From the IMG/VR virus record IMGVR_UViG_3300024359_000003, positions 1 through 64,000 of that record: a stretch of 64,000 nucleotides of DNA; one strand, 5' to 3'. Under the pieces are notes generated by a model. It saw only the letters and a program-made list of their open reading frames with translations, did not search any database and had not been told where the DNA came from. The translations under genes and the position numbers were made by a program. Below are positions 7,026-14,793 of the stretch, piece after piece. Each line of letters opens with the position of its first letter. Positions within the stretch are counted from its first letter, which is position 1. This stretch comes from a virus.

Positions 7026-7734
7026 GAAGCGCGATCCCGTCGCTCTTACTCCCCACTAGCCCTCCAAGTCTTTGAGAAAAAAAGTTCAGTATAAATGAAA
7101 CTTTTCTGAGACCTAGCAGTATAACTTAAGTCTTTAAGTCCAAGGGTAAAACCCCGACGACAGTGCACACCCCTCACTAAGCCGTCACATGACTCCAAGG
7201 TCTCAAAGATGACCTTCTCTATTCCCTTTAATAACCCAAAAAAAGAGCCACACTATGACACTAAGTCGTCGGAGGTGCGGCGGCAGTTTAAGGACTTAGA
7301 GGTCTTAAACTAATAAAACACTCTTAATCAACGTTACTATCTACTAGGAGACAAGAAGGGCTTGGGAGAGTTGGACGCTTTTAGTATCGTTGACGGTGGG
7401 TGACGAGCGCACATTCACGTTATTGCCTCTATTAAAAGTGGACTATATTGAGTATGACACATTTGAGGGCTCAGAGACTCGGAGAGCGGCCCCACTACCT
7501 ACCGGTACAGGGGACCTGATACTATATTAGAGTAAATTGCGATGGATTGATATTTGGATTAGAGTATTTTGAAGAAACATAAAATTGAAAAAATACGTTT
7601 TTTTAAAAGTCAATTCCAAATTTTCCCCTGACTTAGAGGGAGTATAGAGAGGCGGCGATGACTATTTAGAAAAATTTCCTAACTCAAAAAATTTCCAAGA
7701 CTAAGAAGTCCTAGGAGGAATTAGAGGAATCTGA
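7026..7734. other. Gene-free 710-base block, possible large structured RNA
   Basis: No ORF of useful length exists on either strand, which is exceptional in this densely packed genome. The block is richer in G and C than nearby genes and contains many local inverted repeats. The best hairpin is AGTTTAAG(G)AC pairing with GTCTTAAACT at 7285-7295 and 7302-7311. CCGACGAC (7154-7161) pairs at a distance with GTCGTCGG (7265-7272). Smaller ones include GCGA/TCGC near 7031 and AAAGTTCA/TGAAACTTT near 7083-7108. TTAGAG recurs at least five times. A large phage non-coding RNA of the GOLLD or ROOL kind is possible. The direction is unknown. Confidence 0.5.
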
Positions 7735-7744
7735 GATATATAAG
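7735..7744 (+). promoter_or_regulatory. Late-type motif GATATATAAG
   Basis: The motif lies five bases before the ATG of the lipoprotein gene at 7749 and at the end of the 710-base gene-free block. It matches the recurring GATATATA(A/G) family. Confidence 0.45.
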
Positions 7745-7748
7745 GTAT

Positions 7749-8699
7749 ATGAAACAACTAAACCACTTAATTCTAATGCTAGGAATCTTTCTTCTAGCCT
7801 CTTGTAGCACACAATTTCGATTGATGGGTTACGATCAAAATAACGATGTTTCGGCGCACAATGTGTCGACGTCGATGCAACACTTCGGAGATGTTAAAAT
7901 AGACACGCTATCCGAATTTCAATTTAGAAATAAACTAAGAACAGATCTAAGCTTCAGATTAGACTTTGCGCAATACGCATTGAGTCAACCGAGGTCATTT
8001 GATTGGAATAATAGATTACTAGGAAGACAATACGATTCTAGATGGAATAATTATTATTGGAGCTGGAATAGAGATCAGATGTGGAATGATTGGGCTTGGG
8101 GTTATACAGGCTGGAATTCTTGGGGCTCTCCTCATAGATGGTCACCATTTGGATATGATAGATGGGGATATGGAATCTACTATGGTTGGAATAATCATGG
8201 CTGGGGATATGGAAACCATTATGGATGGTATGGTTCACACTTTAATAATTATTATGGAGGATGGCCGTATTATGGTAATAACGTCTATGGAATCCCAGGT
8301 TGGAGAAGTGGCAGAACAAATACAGTGCATATTAATGGCAGACGTTCAAGTATTAGAACTGAAGTAAATAATGGAAGAAGAACTAGAAGTACGACTACTA
8401 GAAGAAGCACTAATAATACTAGGAACAATGAGGTTATCATCAATAATAGTCCGAATAGAAATAATAACACACGAGTAAGAGTTTATCAGAGACCCGAGAA
8501 CAACTCTAATAATACAAACACTAGGCCAAGAATTATTAGAGAAAAACCGCCAGTGAGAAATAATCGCCCAACGTTTAACAATAATTCTCGTCCATCTAAT
8601 AATAATAGACCTGTGATTAATAATTCTCGTCCATCTAATACAAGATCTTCGACACCTGTTCGTTCAAGCTCTCCTCCTTCAAGAAAAAAGGGTAATTGA
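7749..8699 (+). CDS. Trp/Tyr/Asn-rich lipoprotein, 316 aa
   Basis: A clear lipoprotein signal peptide (lipobox LASC, Cys at about residue 19) directs it to the host envelope or to export. Residues 85-190 are extremely rich in Trp, Tyr, Gly and Asn. Residues 190-316 are Asn/Arg/Ser/Pro-rich and basic, with near-repeats of NNSRPSN. This build is common in Bacteroidota chromosomal lipoproteins of unknown role, so the gene may have been acquired from a host. It could alter the envelope during infection or be part of the virion surface. No enzyme motif is visible. Confidence 0.7.
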   Translation: MKQLNHLILMLGIFLLASCSTQFRLMGYDQNNDVSAHNVSTSMQHFGDVKIDTLSEFQFRNKLRTDLSFRLDFAQYALSQPRSFDWNNRLLGRQYDSRWNNYYWSWNRDQMWNDWAWGYTGWNSWGSPHRWSPFGYDRWGYGIYYGWNNHGWGYGNHYGWYGSHFNNYYGGWPYYGNNVYGIPGWRSGRTNTVHINGRRSSIRTEVNNGRRTRSTTTRRSTNNTRNNEVIINNSPNRNNNTRVRVYQRPENNSNNTNTRPRIIREKPPVRNNRPTFNNNSRPSNNNRPVINNSRPSNTRSSTPVRSSSPPSRKKGN

Positions 8700-8711
8700 A
8701 ACAATTAAGAT

Positions 8712-8730
8712 TATTAGAGTATAATATTAA
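8712..8730 (+). promoter_or_regulatory. Probable promoter, AGTATAATATTA type
   Basis: TTAGAGTATAATATTAAAGG lies about 25-40 bases before the ATG at 8753, with GAAACAATT about 15 bases further upstream. The pair AAAC(A/T)(A/T)TT and (T/A)AGTATAA(T/C) also precedes 9528, 10710 and 12741, suggesting a second, perhaps middle, promoter class. Confidence 0.45.
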
Positions 8731-8752
8731 AGGATTAACTTAAACTTTTAAT

Positions 8753-9019
8753 ATGAATAACGTCTTATCAAAAATGATATACTGTGCACTAATCGTTAGT
8801 GTCATTGCAGCTATCTTTGCAATTCCAGCTGTATTAATAGCTCTCGTATCTTCATTCATTGCATGGATATCAGGATGGTCGTTTGGATGGATCTTTTCAA
8901 TAGGAATTACTGTTAATTTTTTAGTAGCTGCACATATACTAGACGATTTGTATACACAAATGCAGAATTTTAAAATAGATCTAGATTTTAAAGATGAAGA
9001 AGACGAAGACCTATTATAA
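8753..9019 (+). CDS. Membrane protein with acidic tail, 88 aa
   Basis: The protein has two predicted membrane segments: about residues 10-39, and about 41-63, which contains the Trp/Gly-rich turn WISGWSFGWI. A very acidic cytoplasmic tail (DEEDEDLL) ends the chain. It has no catalytic motif. The gene follows the lipoprotein gene by 53 bases and has its own promoter-like element. It is a plausible partner of the neighbouring envelope protein, but no family is recognised. Confidence 0.7.
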   Translation: MNNVLSKMIYCALIVSVIAAIFAIPAVLIALVSSFIAWISGWSFGWIFSIGITVNFLVAAHILDDLYTQMQNFKIDLDFKDEEDEDLL

Positions 9020-9055
9020 TAACTTAATATTATGATAAGATTAATACAAACTAAA

Positions 9056-9268
9056 ATGGCTAAGAAAACAACACATTGGAAAACCAAAGACGTAAATGGT
9101 ATGAGAATGATGATATGTCAAAACTCAAAACCAACTATGAGTAAATATTCTGAATTTGCACCAGAGAACGGAGAATGCGACGAATGGTCCGAGGTTGGCA
9201 CAGATACAACAGCTTCTTTATGTTGGAGATGTACTGGAAGATCAGTAAATAATATTAGATTAAAATAA
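9056..9268 (+). CDS. Small Cys-containing protein, 70 aa
   Basis: A short protein with four Cys in its C-terminal half, including a CWRC pair, plus GECDEW. This could bind one metal ion or form disulphides. I chose the start MAKKTTHW at 9056 because it is a conventional N-terminus. An in-frame ATG at 9032 would add eight residues and cannot be excluded. There is no membrane segment. It is followed by a non-coding stretch and a terminator. The function is unknown. Confidence 0.6.
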   Translation: MAKKTTHWKTKDVNGMRMMICQNSKPTMSKYSEFAPENGECDEWSEVGTDTTASLCWRCTGRSVNNIRLK

Positions 9269-9370
9269 TAAGATATTTTAAGATTCTAAAATTATGATAA
9301 TATGATATTTTGATATTATCATTTTATTCTACTAATTTATTAAAATATTACATTTCACCCAAATAACATT

Positions 9371-9466
9371 GATATATAAACCATAAGTTTTATATTTAAA
9401 CTTGAACGAATAGCTATACAGAAATAATTTATTTTAAGACCAATTCTAACGAATTGGTCTTTTTTT
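9371..9466 (+). ncRNA. Candidate small RNA, about 80 nt
   Basis: A late-type promoter motif, GATATATAAA, at 9371-9380 is followed within 100 bases by a strong intrinsic terminator and no ORF. A transcript starting near 9382 would be about 80 nucleotides, ending in the hairpin AGACCAATTC-TAAC-GAATTGGTCT. Alternatively the hairpin simply ends the preceding operon and the motif match is chance. The evidence is only the order of motifs. Confidence 0.3.
9437..9466 (+). terminator. Intrinsic terminator
   Basis: A perfect 10-base stem, AGACCAATTC with GAATTGGTCT around the loop TAAC, is followed by a run of six T. It closes the small-gene group before the LOG-family gene. Confidence 0.9.
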
Positions 9467-9487
9467 ATCTAAACTTTTAGGAATATC

Positions 9488-9504
9488 TTAGTATAATATT
9501 AAAG
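9488..9504 (+). promoter_or_regulatory. Probable promoter, AGTATAATATTA type
   Basis: TTAGTATAATATTAAAG lies about 25 bases before the ATG at 9528, and AAACTTTT lies about 12 bases upstream of it. It directly follows the terminator, so it probably starts the operon of LOG-family, RNase H-like and later genes. Confidence 0.5.
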
Positions 9505-9527
9505 TATTCACATAATCAAAACACATA

Positions 9528-10193
9528 ATGAGTAACAATAGAAAATCTGAAGATGCTTGGCAGATTCTAAGAATTCAGGGAGAATTCACAAAGGGGTTTG
9601 ATACGTTTAATGAATTAGGTCCTTGTGTTTCTGTATTTGGAAGCGCTAGAACATTATCAACAAATCCAATGTATAAAGAAGCTGAGAAAATTGGAAAGCT
9701 TCTCGTTGAAGCAGGGTTTGGTGTAATCACAGGAGGTGGTCCTGGAATTATGGAAGCTGCAAATAAAGGAGCACATGAAGCATTAGGTAAAAGTATAGGT
9801 GTTGGAATTGAATTACCATTCGAAGCTAGCATGAACGATTACGTTGATTTAGGAGTCGAGAACAGATATTTCTTTACACGAAAAGTAATGTTCCTTAAAT
9901 ATTCACAGGCATTTGTTATTTGCCCAGGAGGTGTTGGAACCTTAGATGAGTTATTCGAAGCCATAACACTTGCACAATGCGGACATAATGTAAAATATCC
10001 TATTGTTCTTGTAGGTAGAGATTATTGGGAAGGTCTCGTAGATTGGATGCAAAATACTTTATGGAAACATGGTGCAATATGTCAAAAAGATTTTGATTTA
10101 TTTAGAGTAGTTGATACTGCAGAAGAAGCAGTGTCTAAAATTACAGAGTATCATAATAAGTTTTCTAAGAATACCGACTCCACCAATTTCTAA
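9528..10193 (+). CDS. LOG-family nucleotide phosphoribohydrolase-like protein
   Basis: This 221-residue protein belongs to the LOG (lysine-decarboxylase-like, TIGR00730) family of Rossmann-fold enzymes. The two family signatures are present: GGGPGIMEAAN at about 68-78 and PGGVGTLDE at about 132-140. Known members cleave the N-glycosidic bond of nucleoside 5'-monophosphates, releasing the base from ribose phosphate. The start is well placed after a promoter and terminator. In a phage it might salvage or destroy nucleotides, or remove a nucleotide signal used in host defence; the last is my speculation. It is followed after 12 bases by an RNase H-like gene. Confidence 0.85.
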   Translation: MSNNRKSEDAWQILRIQGEFTKGFDTFNELGPCVSVFGSARTLSTNPMYKEAEKIGKLLVEAGFGVITGGGPGIMEAANKGAHEALGKSIGVGIELPFEASMNDYVDLGVENRYFFTRKVMFLKYSQAFVICPGGVGTLDELFEAITLAQCGHNVKYPIVLVGRDYWEGLVDWMQNTLWKHGAICQKDFDLFRVVDTAEEAVSKITEYHNKFSKNTDSTNF

Positions 10194-10205
10194 TAAATAT
10201 AATAG

Positions 10206-10661
10206 ATGAAGTTCAGAAGACTTGCTGATAAGTCGCAAATTGATTTAGCGACATATCTGAAACAATACATAAAAAGAAATTCCAATAATTCAATTCGAAT
10301 TTACGTAGGATGTGATTCACATGTAAAGGGTGAGTTTACAACATACGTAAGCACGGTTGTAATTCATGTTGGAAATACTGGATGCCATGTTCTTTATAAG
10401 AAGGAAAAGGTAGAACCTATTCGAGATATGTGGAGAAAGTTATGGGGAGAAGTTGAAAGATCCGTCGAAGTTACACAATATCTTCGGGATAATGGGATAA
10501 ATATACATACAATTGATTTAGACCTCAACCACCAAGAACAACACGCTTCTAATAAAGTAGTTAACGCTGCGATAGGTTATGTTAAGTCTCTTGGAATTAA
10601 AGTAAGAATAAAGCCAGATATCTTACCTGCAATAGCAGCCGCAGATAATCTGTCAAAATAA
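10206..10661 (+). CDS. RNase H-like protein (YkuK/DUF458-like)
   Basis: The 151 residues resemble the YkuK/DUF458 family of predicted RNase H-fold proteins. Acidic positions fall where expected: YVGCDSH near 33-39, DLDLNHQE near 99-106 and a C-terminal AAADN near 143-147. The family's activity has not been firmly established; an RNase H-like nuclease is expected from the fold. It lies between the LOG-family gene and the ClpC-type gene, probably in one operon. No other nuclease motif is visible. Confidence 0.65.
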   Translation: MKFRRLADKSQIDLATYLKQYIKRNSNNSIRIYVGCDSHVKGEFTTYVSTVVIHVGNTGCHVLYKKEKVEPIRDMWRKLWGEVERSVEVTQYLRDNGINIHTIDLDLNHQEQHASNKVVNAAIGYVKSLGIKVRIKPDILPAIAAADNLSK

Positions 10662-10685
10662 ACAATTCCTAAAAACGGAGTAAAA

Positions 10686-10704
10686 TAAGTATAACAATTA
10701 AATT
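10686..10704 (+). promoter_or_regulatory. Possible internal promoter
   Basis: ATAAGTATAACAATTAAATT lies just upstream of the ATG at 10710 and shares the AGTATAA(T/C) core with the elements at 8712 and 9488. AAACAATTCC about 20 bases upstream may be its partner element. Confidence 0.35.
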
Positions 10705-10709
10705 CTACA

Positions 10710-12713
10710 ATGGCAGAACAATTTGAAAATCCAGGAAAAGGCGGTAAAAGAAAAACACCTTACGTTGATGAGTATGGAGAAGACCTAACAGCTGAAGCTG
10801 CAAAAGGAAATCTAGATCCTATTATCGGAAGGGAAAAAGAAGTGTATAGAATTTGCCAAATCCTATCGAGAAGAAAGAAGAATAATCCTATTATTTTAGG
10901 AGATCCTGGTGTAGGTAAGACTGCGTTAGTAGAGGCGATTGCACAAAGAATCGTAGATAAGAAAGTAGCAAGAACTCTTTTAAAGAAAAGAATAGTTTCT
11001 ATCAATATTTCTAATATCGTAGCAGGTACAAAATATAGAGGTGAGTTTGAAGAAAGAATGAAACTTATCGTTGAGGAATTAAAGAATAACAAAGACATCA
11101 TTGTTTTTATCGATGAATTACATACAATCGTTGGAGCAGGTGGTGTTAGTGGATCTTTAGACGCTTCAAATATATTAAAACCTGCATTAGCGAGAGGACA
11201 AGTACAATGTATTGGTGCAACTACTTTAGATGAATATAGAGAAAATATTGAAGATGATGGTGCACTTACTAGAAGATTCCAAGAAGTATTTATAGATCCA
11301 CCTAGCGAGGAAGATACTATCGAAATCTTACAAAGAATTAAAGGAAACTATGAAGATTATCATGCAGTTGAATATACTGATGATGCACTAGAAGCATGTG
11401 TCTCTCTTTCTACAAGGTATATTACAAGTAGAGAACTTCCTGATAAGGCTATTGATTTAATGGATGAATCAGGTGCAAAAGTTCACTTAAGCGAAATCAA
11501 AGTACCTGTGCATATTAAAAGAGCGGAGACTGAGGTAGAAGCTTTAACACTTGACAAATTAAAGGCAGTTGAAGAACAAGACTATGAAAAAGCTGCTCAC
11601 TTTAGAGATAAAGAAATTCAATCTAAGAATTTAATTGAAAAGAAAATATCTGCATGGGAAAAGTCACTAAGAGATAAAAAGAAAAAAGTAACAGCCGAAG
11701 ATATTGCTGAAACTATTTCACAAGCAACAGGAATTCCTGTAACAAGAATGACAGGTGATGAAAGTAAAATAATCCTAGCAATGGAAACAGAGCTTAAGAA
11801 AATGATTATTGGACAAGATCAAGCAGTAGACGCACTCTCTAAGGTAATTAAAAGATCAAGAACTGGTGTATCATCTGCTAAAAAACCTATAGGTTCTTTT
11901 ATGTTCTTAGGACCAACTGGTGTTGGTAAAACAGAAACAGTAAAGGCGATTACTAATTATTACTTTGGATCAGAAGATCATTTAATTAGAATTGATATGA
12001 GCGAATACATGGAAAAGTTTGCAGTATCAAGATTAATTGGTTCTCCTCCTGGATATGTTGGTCATGAAGATGGCGGTCAATTAACAGAACAGGTTAGAAG
12101 AAGACCTTATTCGGTTGTACTTTTCGATGAAATTGAAAAAGCACACCCTGATGTATTCAATACTTTACTACAAGTATTAGACGAAGGAAGATTAACAGAT
12201 TCATTAGGAAGAACAGTTGACTTTACGAATACGATTATCATTATGACATCTAATGTCGGTGCTAAAAAAGTAAGTGAGTTCGGAACGGGTATTGGATTTG
12301 AAACTAAGAAATCTTCAATCGCTGGAAGAAAAGCACACACTGAAGCTATCATCGCAAAGGAACTTAAAAATAAGTTTGCACCGGAATTTTTAAATAGATT
12401 AGATGATGTAGTATTATTCGACCAATTAAAGCATGAAGATATTCTTCAAATTGTTGATATTGAAGTTAGACACCTGGTAATTAGAATGTTTGATCAGAAA
12501 TATAATATTAAAGTTACTAAGCAAGCAAAGGAATTCTTAGCAGAAAAAGGATATGATCCTGATTATGGTGCAAGACCCTTGAAGAGAGCGGTTCAAACTT
12601 ACATTGAAGATCTTTTAGCGGATGCTATTATTAAAGGAGAAATAGTTAGAGGAGACGAGGTGTACACAATCAATCATACGAAGAAAGAAGATAAACTTTC
12701 TATTAAAAAGTAG
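10710..12713 (+). CDS. clpC: ClpC-type AAA+ protein unfoldase
   Basis: This is a double-ring AAA+ unfoldase of the ClpA/ClpC group, 667 residues, lacking the usual N-terminal Clp_N repeats. D1 has Walker A GDPGVGKT at 64-71 and Walker B VFIDE at 132-136. A UVR segment (EEQDYEKAAHFRD) at about 298-310 identifies it as ClpC-like. D2 has Walker A GPTGVGKT at 391-398 and LFDEIEKAHP at 451-460. An IGF tripeptide at 528-530 is in the place of the ClpP-binding loop. With ClpP encoded at 14794, the phage has both halves of a proteolytic machine. Absence of the N-domain means that substrate or adaptor choice must differ from the host enzyme. Confidence 0.92.
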   Translation: MAEQFENPGKGGKRKTPYVDEYGEDLTAEAAKGNLDPIIGREKEVYRICQILSRRKKNNPIILGDPGVGKTALVEAIAQRIVDKKVARTLLKKRIVSINISNIVAGTKYRGEFEERMKLIVEELKNNKDIIVFIDELHTIVGAGGVSGSLDASNILKPALARGQVQCIGATTLDEYRENIEDDGALTRRFQEVFIDPPSEEDTIEILQRIKGNYEDYHAVEYTDDALEACVSLSTRYITSRELPDKAIDLMDESGAKVHLSEIKVPVHIKRAETEVEALTLDKLKAVEEQDYEKAAHFRDKEIQSKNLIEKKISAWEKSLRDKKKKVTAEDIAETISQATGIPVTRMTGDESKIILAMETELKKMIIGQDQAVDALSKVIKRSRTGVSSAKKPIGSFMFLGPTGVGKTETVKAITNYYFGSEDHLIRIDMSEYMEKFAVSRLIGSPPGYVGHEDGGQLTEQVRRRPYSVVLFDEIEKAHPDVFNTLLQVLDEGRLTDSLGRTVDFTNTIIIMTSNVGAKKVSEFGTGIGFETKKSSIAGRKAHTEAIIAKELKNKFAPEFLNRLDDVVLFDQLKHEDILQIVDIEVRHLVIRMFDQKYNIKVTKQAKEFLAEKGYDPDYGARPLKRAVQTYIEDLLADAIIKGEIVRGDEVYTINHTKKEDKLSIKK

Positions 12714-12725
12714 TATAATAATAAA
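12709..12725 (+). promoter_or_regulatory. Possible promoter, AGTATAATAATA type
   Basis: AGTAGTATAATAATAAAC overlaps the end of the ClpC gene and lies about 20 bases before the ATG at 12741. AAACTTTC is about 15 bases upstream, as in the 9488 element. Confidence 0.35.
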
Positions 12726-12740
12726 CTAATAACTTATTAA

Positions 12741-13640
12741 ATGAATTTTTCAAGTCAATTCTCAAAAACAATTACAAACATAGACGATATAGGAAGTGTA
12801 TCACAACCACGTGATATGAAAGTAAAGGAATTAGCCCTTACAACTTTACCTATAGATCCTTACATGCCTATTGCTAATTTTGAAAATAGAAAATTCAACT
12901 GGAAATACTTTGCAGGTGAATTAACATGGTATCTACGAAAAGATAACGATGTAGATTATATAGGTCAATTTTCAGGATTCTGGTCTACATTAACTAATCC
13001 TAATTCAAATGAAATTAACTCAAACTACGGTTCACTATTATTTAATGAACAATTAGAATGGGTTGTAGATTCATTAAAAGCGGATCAAAACACGAGACAG
13101 GCGATAGCATTTCTTAATCAACCCAAATTTCAGTTTGAAGGTAATAAAGATTTTGTATGTACTATGTACTTAAATTTCTTTATTAGAAATAATCAATTGA
13201 ATATGAAAGTTCAAATGAGATCTAATGATGTGTTCTATGGATTAACGTTTGACGCACCTTTCTTTGCATTCGTTCACCAACATGTTCATCTATGGTTAAA
13301 AGACACATACCCTGAACTAGACCTAGGAGTATATTACCATTGTGCAGATAACTCTCATTTCTACGAAAGACACTTCGAATTAGCAGCTAAAATTCAACAA
13401 GAAATTATAGAAGATTCTACACAATACGCAATGATAATAGATCAACCATTCTTTACCATTGAAGCGGGTAAGATGCTATTAACAGATCATGGATTATCCT
13501 TTATAGAAAAAGTAAACGAGACTATAGAAACTGAAAAACCTACACAGAAAGAATTCAGACAAATTCTAGAATCATTCGCAGGTATTATTAATGAAGAAGA
13601 ACTCATAGGAAAGGATGGAATACCCGAAATTCAGGATTAA
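12741..13640 (+). CDS. Thymidylate-synthase-fold enzyme, likely dCMP-specific
   Basis: This is a thymidylate synthase/dCMP hydroxymethylase homologue, which makes modified pyrimidine nucleotides using folate. The catalytic Cys is C140 (in VCTMYLNF), the phosphate-binding segment RSND is at 160-163, and the His/Tyr cluster HCADNSHFYERH at 200-211 matches the C-terminal active site. In thymidylate synthases the position after GLPF is Asn and binds dUMP; here GLTFD gives Asp171, as in dCMP hydroxymethylases. I infer dCMP as substrate, and thus possibly modified cytosine in phage DNA. The N-terminal folate region is divergent. Length (299) is normal for the fold. Confidence 0.8.
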   Translation: MNFSSQFSKTITNIDDIGSVSQPRDMKVKELALTTLPIDPYMPIANFENRKFNWKYFAGELTWYLRKDNDVDYIGQFSGFWSTLTNPNSNEINSNYGSLLFNEQLEWVVDSLKADQNTRQAIAFLNQPKFQFEGNKDFVCTMYLNFFIRNNQLNMKVQMRSNDVFYGLTFDAPFFAFVHQHVHLWLKDTYPELDLGVYYHCADNSHFYERHFELAAKIQQEIIEDSTQYAMIIDQPFFTIEAGKMLLTDHGLSFIEKVNETIETEKPTQKEFRQILESFAGIINEEELIGKDGIPEIQD

Positions 13641-13917
13641 CACTAGGACGATGGAACTGGGTTCCTTGGAAGATGGCATAGATGACATTGTCGGTTTTCA
13701 TTTAAATATCGTACAACACATAGAAGATACTATTGATGGAATATCAATGAAAGGAAATATACTATGTAAATTGATAGATGAACAAGGAAATGAGTATGAA
13801 TCCCTCTTGGATGAAGATAGATATAATAAGTCTTTGCAAAAATCTCTAGAATTTTTTAAAGAAAGAGAAAATTACGAAAAATGTAAACACATCACAGACT
13901 TGCTAAATAGAATATAA
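13615..13917 (+). CDS. Small UVR-like protein A, 100 aa
   Basis: The C-terminal 25 residues (ERENYEKCKHITDLLNRI at about 83-100) match a motif shared with the proteins at 34865, 36100 and 36703: E-(E/N)-YE(K/R)C-x-x-L/I. It resembles the UVR motif of ClpC and UvrB (EDYEKAAxLRD) with the first Ala changed to Cys. The N-terminal 75 residues are acidic and differ from the paralogues. The first ATG overlaps the previous gene by 26 bases; ATG at 13651 is an equally good start. An adaptor role with the phage ClpC is an attractive but untested guess. Confidence 0.75.
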   Translation: MEYPKFRINTRTMELGSLEDGIDDIVGFHLNIVQHIEDTIDGISMKGNILCKLIDEQGNEYESLLDEDRYNKSLQKSLEFFKERENYEKCKHITDLLNRI

Positions 13918-13925
13918 ATTCAATA

Positions 13926-14765
13926 ATGAAGTACGGGCTTGAAGGATTTAATAGAGTCGCTAGAACCACATCAAAATGGTTCTCTCGACTCTTACGAGTA
14001 TTCGAGAGACAGAAAAGAATTGAATGGACTAAGTATATTGACGACACCGTAGTTATTCATCTAGCATACAGGAAAGATAGATTAAAAATAGCAGAGAAGA
14101 GAGCATCTTCCCAAAAACTAAAGGGACGTAAAACATTACTAGATCATTTAAGATTCTTTGACGCAATAGAAGGAAAAAGAATAAAGTGGTTTTCTAAAAA
14201 AATACACATTAACAAATATCCATTTTCATTTCACTGGGAAATAGATCCTTCTCCCGGAATGAAAAATAAATTAAAAAGAAATAATAAGATATTATGTTCT
14301 TCTGCTGAAACTGGAATCGCATTTTCACACTATAGAATTTGGAAAGAAATTGTAGAGAATAAAACACCAGTCACCCTCATAATGGAAGATGACTTTGAAT
14401 TTTGTCATAAATTTCAAGATAAAATAGAAAGCATATTTGAAAAAGAACTTCCTAATGATTGGGATTTATTGTATCTTTCTAGTTTGCCAAATCAATTTGG
14501 ATTTACATGGGATCCTCATTCCCAAAATCTATCACGGTTATATAATGGAGTATGGTGGTTATCTGGTTATGTATTAACATACGAAGGAGCTAAGAAATTA
14601 TTAGAAGGTTTGCCTATTGTCGGCCCAGTTGACGTATGGATTAATTATCAATTCAAAAACATGCAAGTGTATATGACTAATCATAATCTAATAACACAAG
14701 GAGATGATACCGAATCTGATAATACTTATTCTTATGTTGAAACATTTAAGGATAACTTAATATAA
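13926..14765 (+). CDS. GT25-family glycosyltransferase
   Basis: This 279-residue enzyme matches glycosyltransferase family 25 (LPS glycosyltransferases and collagen galactosyltransferases). Seen motifs are VVIHLAYRKDRL at 42-53, SAETGIAFSHYRIW at 126-139, the metal-binding LIMEDDFEF at 151-159, SGYVLTYEGAKKL at 213-225 and PVDVWI at 234-239. GT25 enzymes usually transfer a sugar from a nucleotide donor to LPS or to hydroxylysine of collagen. Given the collagen-like fibre and lysyl-hydroxylase homologue at 22904-32049, fibre glycosylation is a reasonable guess. A role in modifying host LPS or DNA is also possible. It lies just upstream of ClpP. Confidence 0.85.
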   Translation: MKYGLEGFNRVARTTSKWFSRLLRVFERQKRIEWTKYIDDTVVIHLAYRKDRLKIAEKRASSQKLKGRKTLLDHLRFFDAIEGKRIKWFSKKIHINKYPFSFHWEIDPSPGMKNKLKRNNKILCSSAETGIAFSHYRIWKEIVENKTPVTLIMEDDFEFCHKFQDKIESIFEKELPNDWDLLYLSSLPNQFGFTWDPHSQNLSRLYNGVWWLSGYVLTYEGAKKLLEGLPIVGPVDVWINYQFKNMQVYMTNHNLITQGDDTESDNTYSYVETFKDNLI

Positions 14766-14793
14766 TATTAAAATAATACACACAAAGAATTAT

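Noticed and set aside
8086-8367. 93-residue ORF inside the lipoprotein gene
   Set aside because: A frame shadow caused by the biased Trp/Gly codons; the lipoprotein frame has a proper signal peptide.
12741-13640. Plain thymidylate synthase (ThyA) label
   Set aside because: Asp replaces the Asn that selects dUMP, so a dCMP-specific role is more likely; left without a gene symbol.
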